Shown: positions 27,987 through 36,528, counted from the stretch's first letter. The stretch: 64,000 nucleotides of DNA from DASPJQ01 sp035299065 (GCA_035299065.1 DATGXI010000047.1:1-64000); one strand, 5' to 3'. Program-made: numbers and translations. The notes: generated by a model not told the origin, from the sequence alone.

Positions 27987-28505
27987 ATGAAAACAACAAA
28001 ATTAGTATTCATGCTATTGATGGCGGTATGCCTTCAGCTAAACGTAGTTGCCCAGGACACCTGGGACCTGGCAACGCTACCTAAAACCGATGAAGATTTT
28101 AAGAAAAGCGAGCAAAAGTTTTTGACCCTTTTAAAATGGATTGAGGACACGCCCATGGATAAGGAAACAGATAAACGCACACAGGTTTATGCGTACCTCA
28201 CAGCATGGGAAATCAATTCACCAACGGTAACCATTTCGGTAAATTCAACATTTATTGATTTTCATAAAAAAAACAGCGCTCTGCTTATTTATTTTATGGG
28301 TGGTTGGTCACGGTATTGCCTTGAAAATAATTATTCAAAAGACCTTGTAAAGTCAAATCTTGCAGGCTTGCGCTGCGCCCTTGGCGTATACAACAAAGGC
28401 ATTGGTTTTAAACAAGACAAGTTTATGGATAAGATAAAAAAGATGGAAGATGCCGGAGAACTTGAAGCATGGGTGACTGAAGAAGTGAGTAAACAAAAAA
28501 AATAA
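27987..28505 (+). CDS. Secreted protein of unknown function
   Basis: A 172-residue protein with a clear signal peptide (hydrophobic LVFMLLMAVCLQLNV, cleavage after VVAQ at about residue 23). The mature protein is helical, with LRCALGVYNKG and a WSRYCLENNY stretch. It follows the phosphatase gene by 61 bp on the same strand and may share its transcript. I recognise no family. Confidence 0.75.
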   Translation: MKTTKLVFMLLMAVCLQLNVVAQDTWDLATLPKTDEDFKKSEQKFLTLLKWIEDTPMDKETDKRTQVYAYLTAWEINSPTVTISVNSTFIDFHKKNSALLIYFMGGWSRYCLENNYSKDLVKSNLAGLRCALGVYNKGIGFKQDKFMDKIKKMEDAGELEAWVTEEVSKQKK

Positions 28506-28603
28506 AGTTCATAAAAATCGGGCTGCCTCCCTTCGCAAAAAATTTGAATTCGAAATTCGGGATTCAAAATTGCTCAGGGCCGGGCTTTCGGCTGTAGTCC
28601 TCA

Positions 28604-28657
28604 TAAAAATCAAAAAACCTTTCCTGAGGAACGAAGGATCTGCTTTTTTGATTTTTA
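28604..28657. repeat. Perfect 14-bp inverted repeat
   Basis: Arms TAAAAATCAAAAAA (28604-28617) and TTTTTTGATTTTTA (28644-28657) are exact reverse complements around a 26-nt loop that itself holds the short palindrome TTCCTGAGGAA. Shorter matches GTAG/CTAC lie outside at 28594 and 28665. The A/T-rich arms could end transcription from either side, or this could be a remnant of a small palindromic element. Confidence 0.75.
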
Positions 28658-28682
28658 CTCCGGGCTACTTGCCTCAATCCCT

Positions 28683-28703
28683 GGCAGAGTTTGAAACTTT
28701 GCC
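28683..28703. repeat. 21-bp near-perfect palindrome
   Basis: GGCAGAGTTTGAAACTTTGCC pairs along its whole length with one G-T pair. It lies 25 bp after the 14-bp inverted repeat in the same intergenic stretch, which otherwise holds no gene and ends in the promoter for 28785. Confidence 0.7.
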
Positions 28704-28745
28704 TAACCTTAAAAATAAATGATAAAGCAGAAAATGAACATACGC

Positions 28746-28772
28746 TTGTGCTGTAACTTTTCGATATTTTTG
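28746..28772 (+). promoter_or_regulatory. Putative promoter for the gene at 28785
   Basis: TTG (28746-28748), a 16-bp spacer and TATTTTTG (28765-28772), an exact TAnnTTTG match. The ATG is 12 bp downstream. Confidence 0.5.
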
Positions 28773-28784
28773 CGTTAATCAAGA

Positions 28785-29336
28785 ATGCAAACCAGAAACT
28801 GCCTGATTTTACTCTTTTTTCTGATCGACATAAATTTAAAATCCCAGGTTCCTGAACCACGTTTATTTTATAATCTTGTAACTATCCCGAATGATGAAGG
28901 TGAATCATGGTATTGGCTTGATATCATATTACTTTCTGAAAATCACGTTTTCCATTTTTCATTGGTCAATGAGGAAAACAACTGCCATTGTTATTATAAC
29001 GGATCAAAACCAGTCAAAAACAACCTGAAATATGCCTTAAAAATGATCAAAAAAAGGAAGCTTGGTGTTGAATCAAATCAATACTTCAACCTTATAGAAT
29101 CATCTAATTCGATACGAATTAAGACTTCCATCGACTCTAATGCTATTGACACAAGCCAAACCGGAAAAATGTTTTTAACTGAAAAAAATCTTGTGCTTGT
29201 TGAAACTACAAAATATATGGGCAATAATAAAGTTGTTTATTCCGATAAAAACGGGGTATTTGGTACCCATGTTTATGAAGAGTTTTCACGAAGGAAAACA
29301 AAAAAATGGTTTAAACAAATCGAAAAAACACTTTAA
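28785..29336 (+). CDS. Probable exported protein of unknown function
   Basis: A 183-residue protein with an N-terminal hydrophobic segment (CLILLFFLIDINL) ending KSQ, probably a signal peptide. The mature part is rich in Asn, Lys and Ser with predicted beta-strands and a CHCYY cluster. It ends in a basic KKWFKQIEK tail, 1 bp before the stop of the converging rsmG. No family recognised. Confidence 0.7.
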   Translation: MQTRNCLILLFFLIDINLKSQVPEPRLFYNLVTIPNDEGESWYWLDIILLSENHVFHFSLVNEENNCHCYYNGSKPVKNNLKYALKMIKKRKLGVESNQYFNLIESSNSIRIKTSIDSNAIDTSQTGKMFLTEKNLVLVETTKYMGNNKVVYSDKNGVFGTHVYEEFSRRKTKKWFKQIEKTL

Positions 29337-29337
29337 A

Positions 29338-29964
29338 TCAAACACACTTCACCCAAACCACCTTCTTGGTCTCAAAAAACTCCTCTTCAAAAAATTCTGA
29401 AATGTTGTACTCCTTGTGAAAATTGCGTAATCCTTCTAATTCCGCTGTCAGATCGCCACCTTTTAAATACAAAATGCCATTTGGCAAAGGATGCACGCTT
29501 TTTTCTTTGAATTTACCCCAAGCCCATTGCATAAACTCGGGCATGGTGGTTACCGCACGGCTTACAACAAAATCAAACTTGTGTTTAATTTTTTCGGCCC
29601 GTTCATGTATGCCGGTTACGTTGGTTAAACCAAGTTCAACTGCCACATTGTTTACCACAGTTATTTTTTTACCAATTGAATCAACCAGGGTAAATTTGGT
29701 TTCCGGGAACATAATGGCCAATGGAATGCCTGGGAATCCGCCTCCCGTGCCAATGTCCAGCACTTCGGCCCCGGGATTAAACCGCATAACCTTTGTAATG
29801 GCCAATGAGTGCAATACGTGACGCTCGTAAAAATTGTCCATGTCCTTACGGCTTATCACGTTTATTTTACTGTTCCAGTCTTCATAACTGGTTTTGCATT
29901 GCTTAAACTGCGCAACCTGCGTTTCTGTTAACTTGGGAAAATATTTCAGAATAATATCCATCAA
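29338..29964 (-). CDS. rsmG: 16S rRNA (guanine527-N7)-methyltransferase
   Basis: A 208-residue SAM-dependent methyltransferase that makes m7G527 in 16S rRNA. The family signatures WNSKINVISRKD and YERHVLHSL precede the SAM motif VLDIGTGGGFPGIPLAI, and SRAVTTMPEF follows. Length is normal. Its start overlaps the stop of the upstream Mur ligase gene by 4 bp, so the two are translationally coupled. Confidence 0.95.
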   Translation of the reverse strand: MMDIILKYFPKLTETQVAQFKQCKTSYEDWNSKINVISRKDMDNFYERHVLHSLAITKVMRFNPGAEVLDIGTGGGFPGIPLAIMFPETKFTLVDSIGKKITVVNNVAVELGLTNVTGIHERAEKIKHKFDFVVSRAVTTMPEFMQWAWGKFKEKSVHPLPNGILYLKGGDLTAELEGLRNFHKEYNISEFFEEEFFETKKVVWVKCV

Positions 29965-31322
29965 AACTTTAGTTCACTTATCAGTTGTTTTATATCAGTT
30001 CCGTCAAATGTACCTGAACTCATTAACAATAAGCACGAATCATTTAAATCAAGTGATCGCAAAAAATCCCTGAACACATGTGTATCGGTTATTACGTTTA
30101 AATCATCACGCCCAAAAGCCTGTTTCACCTGCTCTTCGGTAATGGGCTTTAATTTTTTATGGGCTATTGTTTGCGGGTTAAAGTACACAACCGGTAAATC
30201 GGCCTGGTCAAACGAGTTTTTGTATTCGCCTAAAAAATTTTCATTTAAGCTGCTGAATGTATGCAGCTCCATACAGGCCACAATTTTGTATTTCTTATAC
30301 TGGTTTTTTATAGCATTTGTTGTTGCCTTTAATTTTGACGGTGAATGGGCAAAATCCCTGTAAGCAATAAACCCGGGCGCTTTGTGAACCAGCTCAAGCC
30401 TGCGTGCCGCGCCTTTAAATGATTGAATGGCCTTATAAAATTCATGCTTGCTTATTCCCAATAATCCGCACACATTGCATGCGCCTTCCAGGTTCATCAG
30501 GTTGTGATCGCCAAAAACATTCAACACATATTCCTTCCCATCGTATTTCACCACGCTCTGGTCATTTTCATTCACGTAATTTTCGGGTAATCCATAAGGT
30601 ACAAAGCAGGCATCAATTTTTGTGGTTTGCACCATTTTCATTAATTCCGGATCGTAAGCGCAATAAACCAAATGACCACTTGCAGGCATTTCATTTGCGA
30701 AAATCCTGAACTGGTCAACATAATTATCATACGTGGGAAAAACATTCACATGATCCCAGGCAATGCCGGTTATCAATCCAATATCGGCTTTGTATAAGTG
30801 GAATTTTGGTCTTCGGTCAATGGGCGATGCCAGGTATTCATCGCCTTCAAATACAGCAATTTTATTTTTATCATCAATATGCGCCATGCGTTCAAACCCC
30901 TCTAGCTGCGACCCAACCAAATAATCAAAACCAATGTTTTTTGTTTTAAGTACATGCATGATCATTGAGGTAACCGTGGTTTTTCCATGACTGCCTCCTA
31001 TCACAACCCGTTTTTTGTTTTTGCTTTGTTCGTACAAAAATTCAGGGTATGAATAAATTTTAAGTCCCATATCCTGGGCTTTGATTAGTTCAGGATTATC
31101 AACACGGGCATGCATACCCAGTATAATGGCATCTAATTTAGCATGAATCTTTTCGGGATACCAACCCATTTCAGCCGGTAAAATTCCTGCGTTGGTCAGG
31201 CGCGTGCGTGATGGTTCGTAAATTTCATCATCGCTGCCGGTTATTGTGTATCCTTTTTTAACAAGGGCTAATGCAAGGTTGTGCATGGCCGCTCCGCCAA
31301 TGGCTATGAAGTGAATGTTCAT
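29961..31322 (-). CDS. mpl: Mur ligase family protein (Mpl-type, murein peptide recycling)
   Basis: A 453-residue Mur ligase. NIHFIAIGGAAMHNLA at the N-terminus is the MurC/Mpl-type nucleotide fold, GSHGKTTVTSM is the ATP loop, and FEGDEY and DFAHSPSK match the central and C-terminal domains. Mpl joins a recovered tripeptide to UDP-MurNAc in the cytoplasm; MurC is the alternative but would normally show a longer N-terminal domain. ATG 31322 was preferred to the in-frame codon at 31403 because the family begins MxIHFIAIGG and the extra 27 residues look like read-through of a repeat-bearing spacer. Confidence 0.85.
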   Translation of the reverse strand: MNIHFIAIGGAAMHNLALALVKKGYTITGSDDEIYEPSRTRLTNAGILPAEMGWYPEKIHAKLDAIILGMHARVDNPELIKAQDMGLKIYSYPEFLYEQSKNKKRVVIGGSHGKTTVTSMIMHVLKTKNIGFDYLVGSQLEGFERMAHIDDKNKIAVFEGDEYLASPIDRRPKFHLYKADIGLITGIAWDHVNVFPTYDNYVDQFRIFANEMPASGHLVYCAYDPELMKMVQTTKIDACFVPYGLPENYVNENDQSVVKYDGKEYVLNVFGDHNLMNLEGACNVCGLLGISKHEFYKAIQSFKGAARRLELVHKAPGFIAYRDFAHSPSKLKATTNAIKNQYKKYKIVACMELHTFSSLNENFLGEYKNSFDQADLPVVYFNPQTIAHKKLKPITEEQVKQAFGRDDLNVITDTHVFRDFLRSLDLNDSCLLLMSSGTFDGTDIKQLISELKF

Positions 31323-31489
31323 ATGGTAAATTTTAAAGAATAATTGAAAGGATTCACAAAGACTAATGGGAATTATGAACATGGAGTCGTGACCTCGCCA
31401 CAATTCTTTTTACCACATATTGCGCAGATTACGCAGATCTTTTGCCACGGCCAATAAATCGCATAGCCATTAAATTTGTGAAAAAGAAA

Positions 31490-31519
31490 GGGCCATCCAA
31501 TCTTTCGACTGGATGGCCC
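31490..31519 (-). terminator. Rho-independent terminator of hsp20
   Basis: Ten-base arms GGGCCATCCA (31490-31499) and TGGATGGCCC (31510-31519) flank a 10-base loop. On the minus strand the stem is followed by CTTTCTTTTTC, so it ends the leftward hsp20 transcript. Beyond it, 31323-31489 holds no gene; it contains a TTGCGCAGATTACGCAGATC run resembling common intergenic repeats. Confidence 0.85.
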
Positions 31520-31563
31520 CTGAGGTAGAATCCCGGTTAAAGCCTTGTTGGGAGTAAGACTGA

Positions 31564-32007
31564 TTACTTAACCTGGATGAATTGCGATTCTTTTTTCTCT
31601 TCAACCTGTTTAGGCAAGGTCACCAAAAGCACACCATTTTCCATTGTGGCTGTTATGCCATCAACTTTAAAGTGTTTTTCATTTACCTTAAAACTGCGGC
31701 TGTAAGAAACTTTTCCGAATTCTTTGCGGATGTAGTTTTTAGCCTTGTCTTCAGTTTCCTTTACCTGCTCGGCACTAATGTTCAATACACCGTTGTCAAG
31801 CTTGATCTTCACATCTTCCTTTTTAATACCCGGTAAGGCAAGTTCCAGTGAAAGCTGTTTTTCATCTTCCCATACATTTGCGCCCGGTGTTACCGAACTG
31901 TTTGCTGGATTCCCGGTGAACAAACGTTCAACTTCGCGGGTAAAAAAATCGTCAAACCATAACCTGTTTGCTGGTGCACAATGATTGTTTTTTACTATCG
32001 TGTTCAT
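31564..32007 (-). CDS. Small heat-shock protein, Hsp20/alpha-crystallin family
   Basis: A 147-residue holdase chaperone. The alpha-crystallin domain spans about 45-140 with ELALPGIKKEDVKIKLDNGVL written in family form and the conserved C-terminal strand GVLLVTLPK. Length is typical. The gene ends in its own terminator. Upstream on the same strand lie a pair of mutually exclusive hairpins (32042-32060) and a 40-codon ORF (32088-32210) that may share the transcript. No CIRCE element was seen. Confidence 0.94.
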   Translation of the reverse strand: MNTIVKNNHCAPANRLWFDDFFTREVERLFTGNPANSSVTPGANVWEDEKQLSLELALPGIKKEDVKIKLDNGVLNISAEQVKETEDKAKNYIRKEFGKVSYSRSFKVNEKHFKVDGITATMENGVLLVTLPKQVEEKKESQFIQVK

Positions 32008-32041
32008 ACTGTTTAGTTTTAAAAATTTGTTTCTTTTGTCA

Positions 32042-32060
32042 ATAGGCAGCCCTATGCTGC
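32042..32060 (-). other. Overlapping alternative hairpins in hsp20 5' region
   Basis: GCAGC (32046-32050) can pair with GCTGC (32056-32060), or ATAGG (32042-32046) can pair with CCTAT (32051-32055). The two stems exclude each other because each uses the other's loop. They lie 35-53 nt before the hsp20 start codon. A regulatory switch is speculation; the stems are short. Confidence 0.35.
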
Positions 32061-32087
32061 ATTTTGTAATGTTTGTTTGTTGTTTTG

Positions 32088-32210
32088 TTAAGGCGTAAGC
32101 ATGTTGGCTATAGGCACTATATAGTCGGCAGCAACTTTTTGTGCCAGGTATTGCGCTTTTTTCCTGCTTTTCCTGAACTGTTTTTTTACTTTTTCTGTAT
32201 TCATATTCAT
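32088..32210 (-). CDS. Possible 40-residue basic small protein upstream of hsp20
   Basis: An ATG at 32210 opens a 40-codon frame ending in TAA at 32088-32090. The peptide begins MNMNTEKVKKQFRKSRKKAQ, continues with a hydrophobic stretch (YLAQKVAADYIVPIANML) and is strongly basic in its first half. It is on the same strand as hsp20, 80 bp upstream. Codon use looks like neighbouring genes. No family is recognised and coding status is unproven. The rest of 32211-32472 holds no gene apart from the promoter of the gene at 32473. Confidence 0.45.
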   Translation of the reverse strand: MNMNTEKVKKQFRKSRKKAQYLAQKVAADYIVPIANMLTP

Positions 32211-32457
32211 TTTTCTGAGCTGTTGCCTGTCGTGTAAAACGTTACCCCGGAAGTACCGTTTCGCCACATCTCAAGTCTAACATCTCATAGCTTGATTACG
32301 CTATACCCTTCCGCAAGCCACATTCCAAACCCGTTTTTCTGCCAAATTTGCATTTTTAACCTTGTTTAGCAAGTCGTTATGTCATTACAAACCAGTTATT
32401 TATGTCTAATTGTCGGTATTTCGGGTTTTCCGTGAAAGGAAATCCGGTTTAAAACAT

Positions 32458-32465
32458 TAGTTTTG
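32458..32465 (+). promoter_or_regulatory. -7 element for the BatA-domain gene
   Basis: TAGTTTTG matches TAnnTTTG exactly, 7 bp before the ATG at 32473. No well-spaced TTG is seen upstream. If used, the transcript would be practically leaderless. Confidence 0.4.
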
Positions 32466-32472
32466 TGTTTTA

Positions 32473-34542
32473 ATGAGCTTCGTATATCCTGCATTCCTAA
32501 GTGCATTTGCCCTATTGGCGGTTCCGATCATCATTCACCTATTTAATTTCAAAAAATACAAACGTCTTTTTTTTCCTGATCTGCGTTTTCTAAAAGAGGT
32601 AAAGGAAAAAACCAAAAAACAATCGCAGCTTAAGCACTTACTTGTTTTATTGTGCCGCATACTGGTGTTTAGCTTTATTGTACTGGCTTTTGCACAACCG
32701 TTTACCGGCAGCATGCAATCGGCATCGCCCAACAAAGTGGTAAGTATTTACATTGACAATTCATTCAGCATGCGTGCGCTTGGTAAAAATGGCCCCTTAC
32801 TGGATGTTGCCAAACAAAAAGCAGGTGAAATGATTCGCAGTTCGGCACAAAGTACGCGTTTCCAAATTTTAACCAATGAATTTTCACCTGTATCGCAACG
32901 TTTATACAACCGTGAAGAAGCCCTTGAACAACTGGAAGGCATTGATGTTTTTCCTGTAAGCCGTAACGTAAATGAAGTGCTGGCTCGGCAGGACGAGATT
33001 ATGAAAAGCGTTGAGGGCTCAAGCACACAACTTATTCACATAAGTGACTTTCAGAAAAATTCCTTTACTTATAAAAATACACCGACAAATCCTTCACTTA
33101 CTTTAATACATCTCAAGCCGCAAACACAAAAAAACATAAGCATTGACTCTGTTTGGTTCAATAGTCCTTTGCATGCCATTAACGGAACCGAAGAATTTTA
33201 TTTCAGGTTACGCAACCACAACCCGAAAGAAGAAGAAAACGTAACCTTGCAGTTATTCCTTGGTGTTTATAACAACGGGTTCAGGAAAAGCCAAAAAGCG
33301 GTAACCACTATTACGGTGCCTGCCGGCTCAAGTGTTGACAGCAGTTTTAATTACACCAATACCGAAGCAGGCATTATTCACGGTCAATTAAGCCTGAACG
33401 ATGCCCAGGTTGAATTTGACAACCAGTTTTATTTCACCTATGAAATTGAGCCTTTCCTCCAGGTGGCCTGTATAAACGATTTTGTAAGGTCGGCCGACAC
33501 AGTGAGCTATGACATCAAGAATATTTTTAGTAACGATCCGTATTATAAGTTTACCAGTTTTACCAAACAAAATATTGACTACACCCTTCTGAAACAACAG
33601 CAATTTGTGGTATTAAACAGGCTTGAGGAAATTTCATCGGGATTGTCACAGGAGCTTGAAAAATTTGTTGCATCGGGCGGCAGTGTTTGCGTAATTCCAT
33701 CGCTTAAAATAAACCTGAACTCCTACAACAACTTTGCGCAAACAACAGGTAGTCCACAGTTCAGCGGGCTCGATACAAACCGCACCATAAGTGAAAAACC
33801 CGATTTTGATGACGTATTTTTCAGGGGTATTTTTGAAAAACGCCCTGTACAACTGGACGTGCCACTTATACGCAAACATTACATCACATCAGGCAGCACG
33901 CGCAGTTTGACCAATGCCATATTGAAATTAAAAAATGGATCGGACCTTATAAGTGTTACCAAATACAAAAAAGGAAAAGTGTACCAGGTTGCTTCCCCAA
34001 CTGTTGAGCAGGCAGGTAATTTAGGGCAACACGCCTTATTTGTTCCCATTATGTTACGTATGGCCGAACTAAGTCTTACTTCCAACAAACCGTACTATGT
34101 ATTTGGAAAAGATGCTGGTTTTGAAATCAAACCATTACCGGTTGCAGGCGATCACGTTTTTAACCTGGAAGGTGTTGAAACCAAAGAAAACATTATTCCT
34201 GAGTTTAAGAATGACGGCAATTCCATTTCTATTTTCTTTAACGATAACTTAAAAAATTCAGGAAGTTACCGCCTTAGCCTGGATGGAAAAACAGTTGGTG
34301 GAACATCGCTCAACCAATCAAGAAATGAATCGGAACTTGATTATTTTTCAGACAGTGAATTAGCCTCTATTTTAAAAGATGCAGGTTTCACCGACTTTAA
34401 AGTGTACGACAAACCCATTGACGACAGTAAAATTGAATTATCGGCCATTGACAACACCCGCAAATACTGGACAACCTGTATTTGGTTGTGTTTACTGTTT
34501 TTACTGACCGAATCGGCTTTACTAAAACTGTGGAAAACCTGA
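32473..34542 (+). CDS. BatA-domain membrane protein
   Basis: A 689-residue membrane protein beginning with the aerotolerance BatA N-terminal domain: FLSAFALLAVPIIIHLFNF, a basic loop, then LLVLLCRILVFSFIVLAFAQP as the second helix. A VWA-like segment follows (VVSIYIDNSFSM, with a DNSFS in place of the standard MIDAS DxSxS), a long extracytoplasmic part, and a last helix near the C-terminus (WTTCIWLCLLFLLTESALL). It is a separate gene from the batA of the Bat operon 4 kb away. It probably acts in the envelope; function is not established. Confidence 0.85.
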   Translation: MSFVYPAFLSAFALLAVPIIIHLFNFKKYKRLFFPDLRFLKEVKEKTKKQSQLKHLLVLLCRILVFSFIVLAFAQPFTGSMQSASPNKVVSIYIDNSFSMRALGKNGPLLDVAKQKAGEMIRSSAQSTRFQILTNEFSPVSQRLYNREEALEQLEGIDVFPVSRNVNEVLARQDEIMKSVEGSSTQLIHISDFQKNSFTYKNTPTNPSLTLIHLKPQTQKNISIDSVWFNSPLHAINGTEEFYFRLRNHNPKEEENVTLQLFLGVYNNGFRKSQKAVTTITVPAGSSVDSSFNYTNTEAGIIHGQLSLNDAQVEFDNQFYFTYEIEPFLQVACINDFVRSADTVSYDIKNIFSNDPYYKFTSFTKQNIDYTLLKQQQFVVLNRLEEISSGLSQELEKFVASGGSVCVIPSLKINLNSYNNFAQTTGSPQFSGLDTNRTISEKPDFDDVFFRGIFEKRPVQLDVPLIRKHYITSGSTRSLTNAILKLKNGSDLISVTKYKKGKVYQVASPTVEQAGNLGQHALFVPIMLRMAELSLTSNKPYYVFGKDAGFEIKPLPVAGDHVFNLEGVETKENIIPEFKNDGNSISIFFNDNLKNSGSYRLSLDGKTVGGTSLNQSRNESELDYFSDSELASILKDAGFTDFKVYDKPIDDSKIELSAIDNTRKYWTTCIWLCLLFLLTESALLKLWKT

Positions 34543-34595
34543 ACCGCGAAGGGTTCAATGGCACACTTAAAAAACAATAATTACGGAGTTATACC

Positions 34596-35861
34596 ATGCA
34601 AGCAACACTTATCAAACAAGCCAAAGTGATTGACAAACACTCAACGTTCAACAACAAAACGGTTGACGTATTGATTGAAAATGGCATCATCACCAAAATT
34701 GCCGCCAACATTGATTCAAAAGAGGCAAAGGTTGTACAAGGCGAAAATCTGCATATATCACCCGGATTTTTTGATCCAACGGTTCACTTTTGCGACCCGG
34801 GCGATGAACAAAAGGAGAGCATTGAAAGTGGAATTAAAGCAGCCGCCAGTGGTGGATTTACCAGTGTTGGTGTGCTTGGTACAACCAACCCGGCTGTTAC
34901 TGAAAAAACCAGGGTTGAATACATTCGCAACAAAGGAAAAGGTACGCTTGTAACACTGGAACCTGTTGGATGTGTTACAGCAAAAAATGAAGGAAAAGAA
35001 CTGGCCGAACTGTATGACATGAACCAGTCAGGCTCACGTTATTTTTACGATGGAAAAAAACAATTGAATACAGGAATATTGTCAAGGGCCCTGGCCTATG
35101 CCAAAAATTTTGATGCAGCTATACTCTCCTATCCCGATGACAAAGACCTAACGGCTGGCGGACTCATGCACGAAGGAACAGAGAACATAAAGCTGGGCTT
35201 AAAAGGCATACCTGCCATTGGTGAAGAATTGGGAATTATACGTGATGCATACATTGCCAACTACCACAATGCGCACCTTCATATAGCAAACGTTTCAACT
35301 GCGGGCGGAGTTGAACAAATTAAAAAAGCTAAATCAAACGGTATAAAAATAACCGCACAATGCAGCATTCACCACCTGTTTTTTACCGATGAAGACCAGC
35401 ACGGGTTTGATACCAACCTTAAACTGAAACCTGTTTTACGAAGCAAATCAGACCGTGACGCCTTGATTGAGGGCTTAAAAGATGGAACCATTGACAATGT
35501 AACCAGCGATCATACACCGCAAGATGTGGAAAGCAAAAAAATGGAATTTGACCTTGCTGAATATGGCGCCATAGGCATTGAAACCTGTTTTGCCGCCTTC
35601 AATACGGTTGCGGGAAAAAACATAGGCCTTGAAAAAATAATTGACTTACTCAGCAATAAATCGCGGCAGGTGTTTGGACTTTCAGCACCAAAAATTGAAG
35701 TGAATGCAAAAGCTGAGTTTGTGATTTACAACCCCACTGCCGAATTTATTCCTACGCGTGAAAAGCAGGTATCAAAAGCCTACAACAACCCTTATATTGG
35801 AAAAAAACTGGCCGGAAAAATTGAAGGCGTAATCAATGGAAACTGCTCAAGCGTGAACTAG
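34596..35861 (+). CDS. Dihydroorotase-family protein lacking several metal ligands
   Basis: A 421-residue amidohydrolase most like type I dihydroorotase (PyrC): GFFDPTVHFCDPG at 57-69, MHEGTENIKLGLKGIPA, HLHIANVSTAGG, and TSDHTPQDVESKKMEFD around 303-319. In active enzymes the first motif is DxHxHxR; here it is D60-P-T62-V-H64-F-C66, so the first His and the Arg are gone. The usual SHCED His is Y179 and the HIAHVST His is N232. D152 and D305 remain. It is therefore probably not a normal zinc dihydroorotase. It could be a structural partner of aspartate transcarbamoylase or have another function. It follows the BatA-domain gene by 53 bp. Confidence 0.85.
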   Translation: MQATLIKQAKVIDKHSTFNNKTVDVLIENGIITKIAANIDSKEAKVVQGENLHISPGFFDPTVHFCDPGDEQKESIESGIKAAASGGFTSVGVLGTTNPAVTEKTRVEYIRNKGKGTLVTLEPVGCVTAKNEGKELAELYDMNQSGSRYFYDGKKQLNTGILSRALAYAKNFDAAILSYPDDKDLTAGGLMHEGTENIKLGLKGIPAIGEELGIIRDAYIANYHNAHLHIANVSTAGGVEQIKKAKSNGIKITAQCSIHHLFFTDEDQHGFDTNLKLKPVLRSKSDRDALIEGLKDGTIDNVTSDHTPQDVESKKMEFDLAEYGAIGIETCFAAFNTVAGKNIGLEKIIDLLSNKSRQVFGLSAPKIEVNAKAEFVIYNPTAEFIPTREKQVSKAYNNPYIGKKLAGKIEGVINGNCSSVN

Positions 35862-35870
35862 ATCTGTTGT

Positions 35871-36518
35871 TTAATAATTCCACCAGTAATAAAACGATTT
35901 CACGTATTCGTTATTTACAAATAACAAACCTTCTTCGGTATGCCACCATGTTTCCAGTTTATATTTAAGTGGCATGGCTCCTCTTACAATTAATTGTGTG
36001 CCCGAACCTTCAAAAACCCGGTTAAAATATTTATGCACCCTGGCAGTATGAAATTTTGAGGACACCAGTATCATTTTTTTATACCCTTTTTGCATGGCCA
36101 GTTTTTTCAGTTCTTTGGCTTCTTCAAGGGTACTGGTTCCTTCATTAAACGCAGTTATGCATGAATCGGGCACACCCAGTTTCACCAGGTATTTTTTTGA
36201 ATTTTCCGCTTCTGTAATTTTAATGCCTAATGATTCAAGTTGTGATGAAACCTGGCTACCCGTACAAATGATTACACCCGCATATTTTCTAGTGAATAGT
36301 TTTTTTACTTCAGGCGCGCGTTCAAAACTGTTTCCTCCCAACAAAACAATTGCATCGGCCTTTTCCAGGCGGTCTTCTTCAATCAACCAGTTACCCAATC
36401 CGCGTAAAATAGGGCCACGACACAGGTATAATGTAAGAAAAATAAGGAAATAGATTCCATAACGGATTAAGCGCCATTTATGAAAAAATCGTTTGAAAAA
36501 TTCTTTTACCCGTTTCAT
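35871..36518 (-). CDS. YdcF family (DUF218) membrane protein
   Basis: A 215-residue protein with one N-terminal membrane helix (about 18-36, IYFLIFLTLYLC) and a DUF218/YdcF domain: ADAIVLLGG near 55, RAPEV, NTSTLEEAKELKK-type helix (EGTSTLEEA) and LVSSKFHTARV. Family members such as SanA and ElyC act on envelope carrier-lipid metabolism or barrier function; the reaction here is unknown. A TACCTTTG -7 element (36536-36529) lies 10 bp before the start, so it may be read separately from the Bat operon. Confidence 0.87.
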   Translation of the reverse strand: MKRVKEFFKRFFHKWRLIRYGIYFLIFLTLYLCRGPILRGLGNWLIEEDRLEKADAIVLLGGNSFERAPEVKKLFTRKYAGVIICTGSQVSSQLESLGIKITEAENSKKYLVKLGVPDSCITAFNEGTSTLEEAKELKKLAMQKGYKKMILVSSKFHTARVHKYFNRVFEGSGTQLIVRGAMPLKYKLETWWHTEEGLLFVNNEYVKSFYYWWNY

Positions 36519-36528
36519 TTATGCGAAA

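Noticed and set aside
28331..28860. Minus-strand frames across the palindrome-rich gap
   Set aside because: They run over inverted repeats and into the reverse of real genes, with no recognisable protein.
31323..31403. N-terminal extension of the Mur ligase to 31403
   Set aside because: The extra 27 residues are unlike the family and would start within a gene-free spacer; ATG 31322 fits the nucleotide-binding fold.
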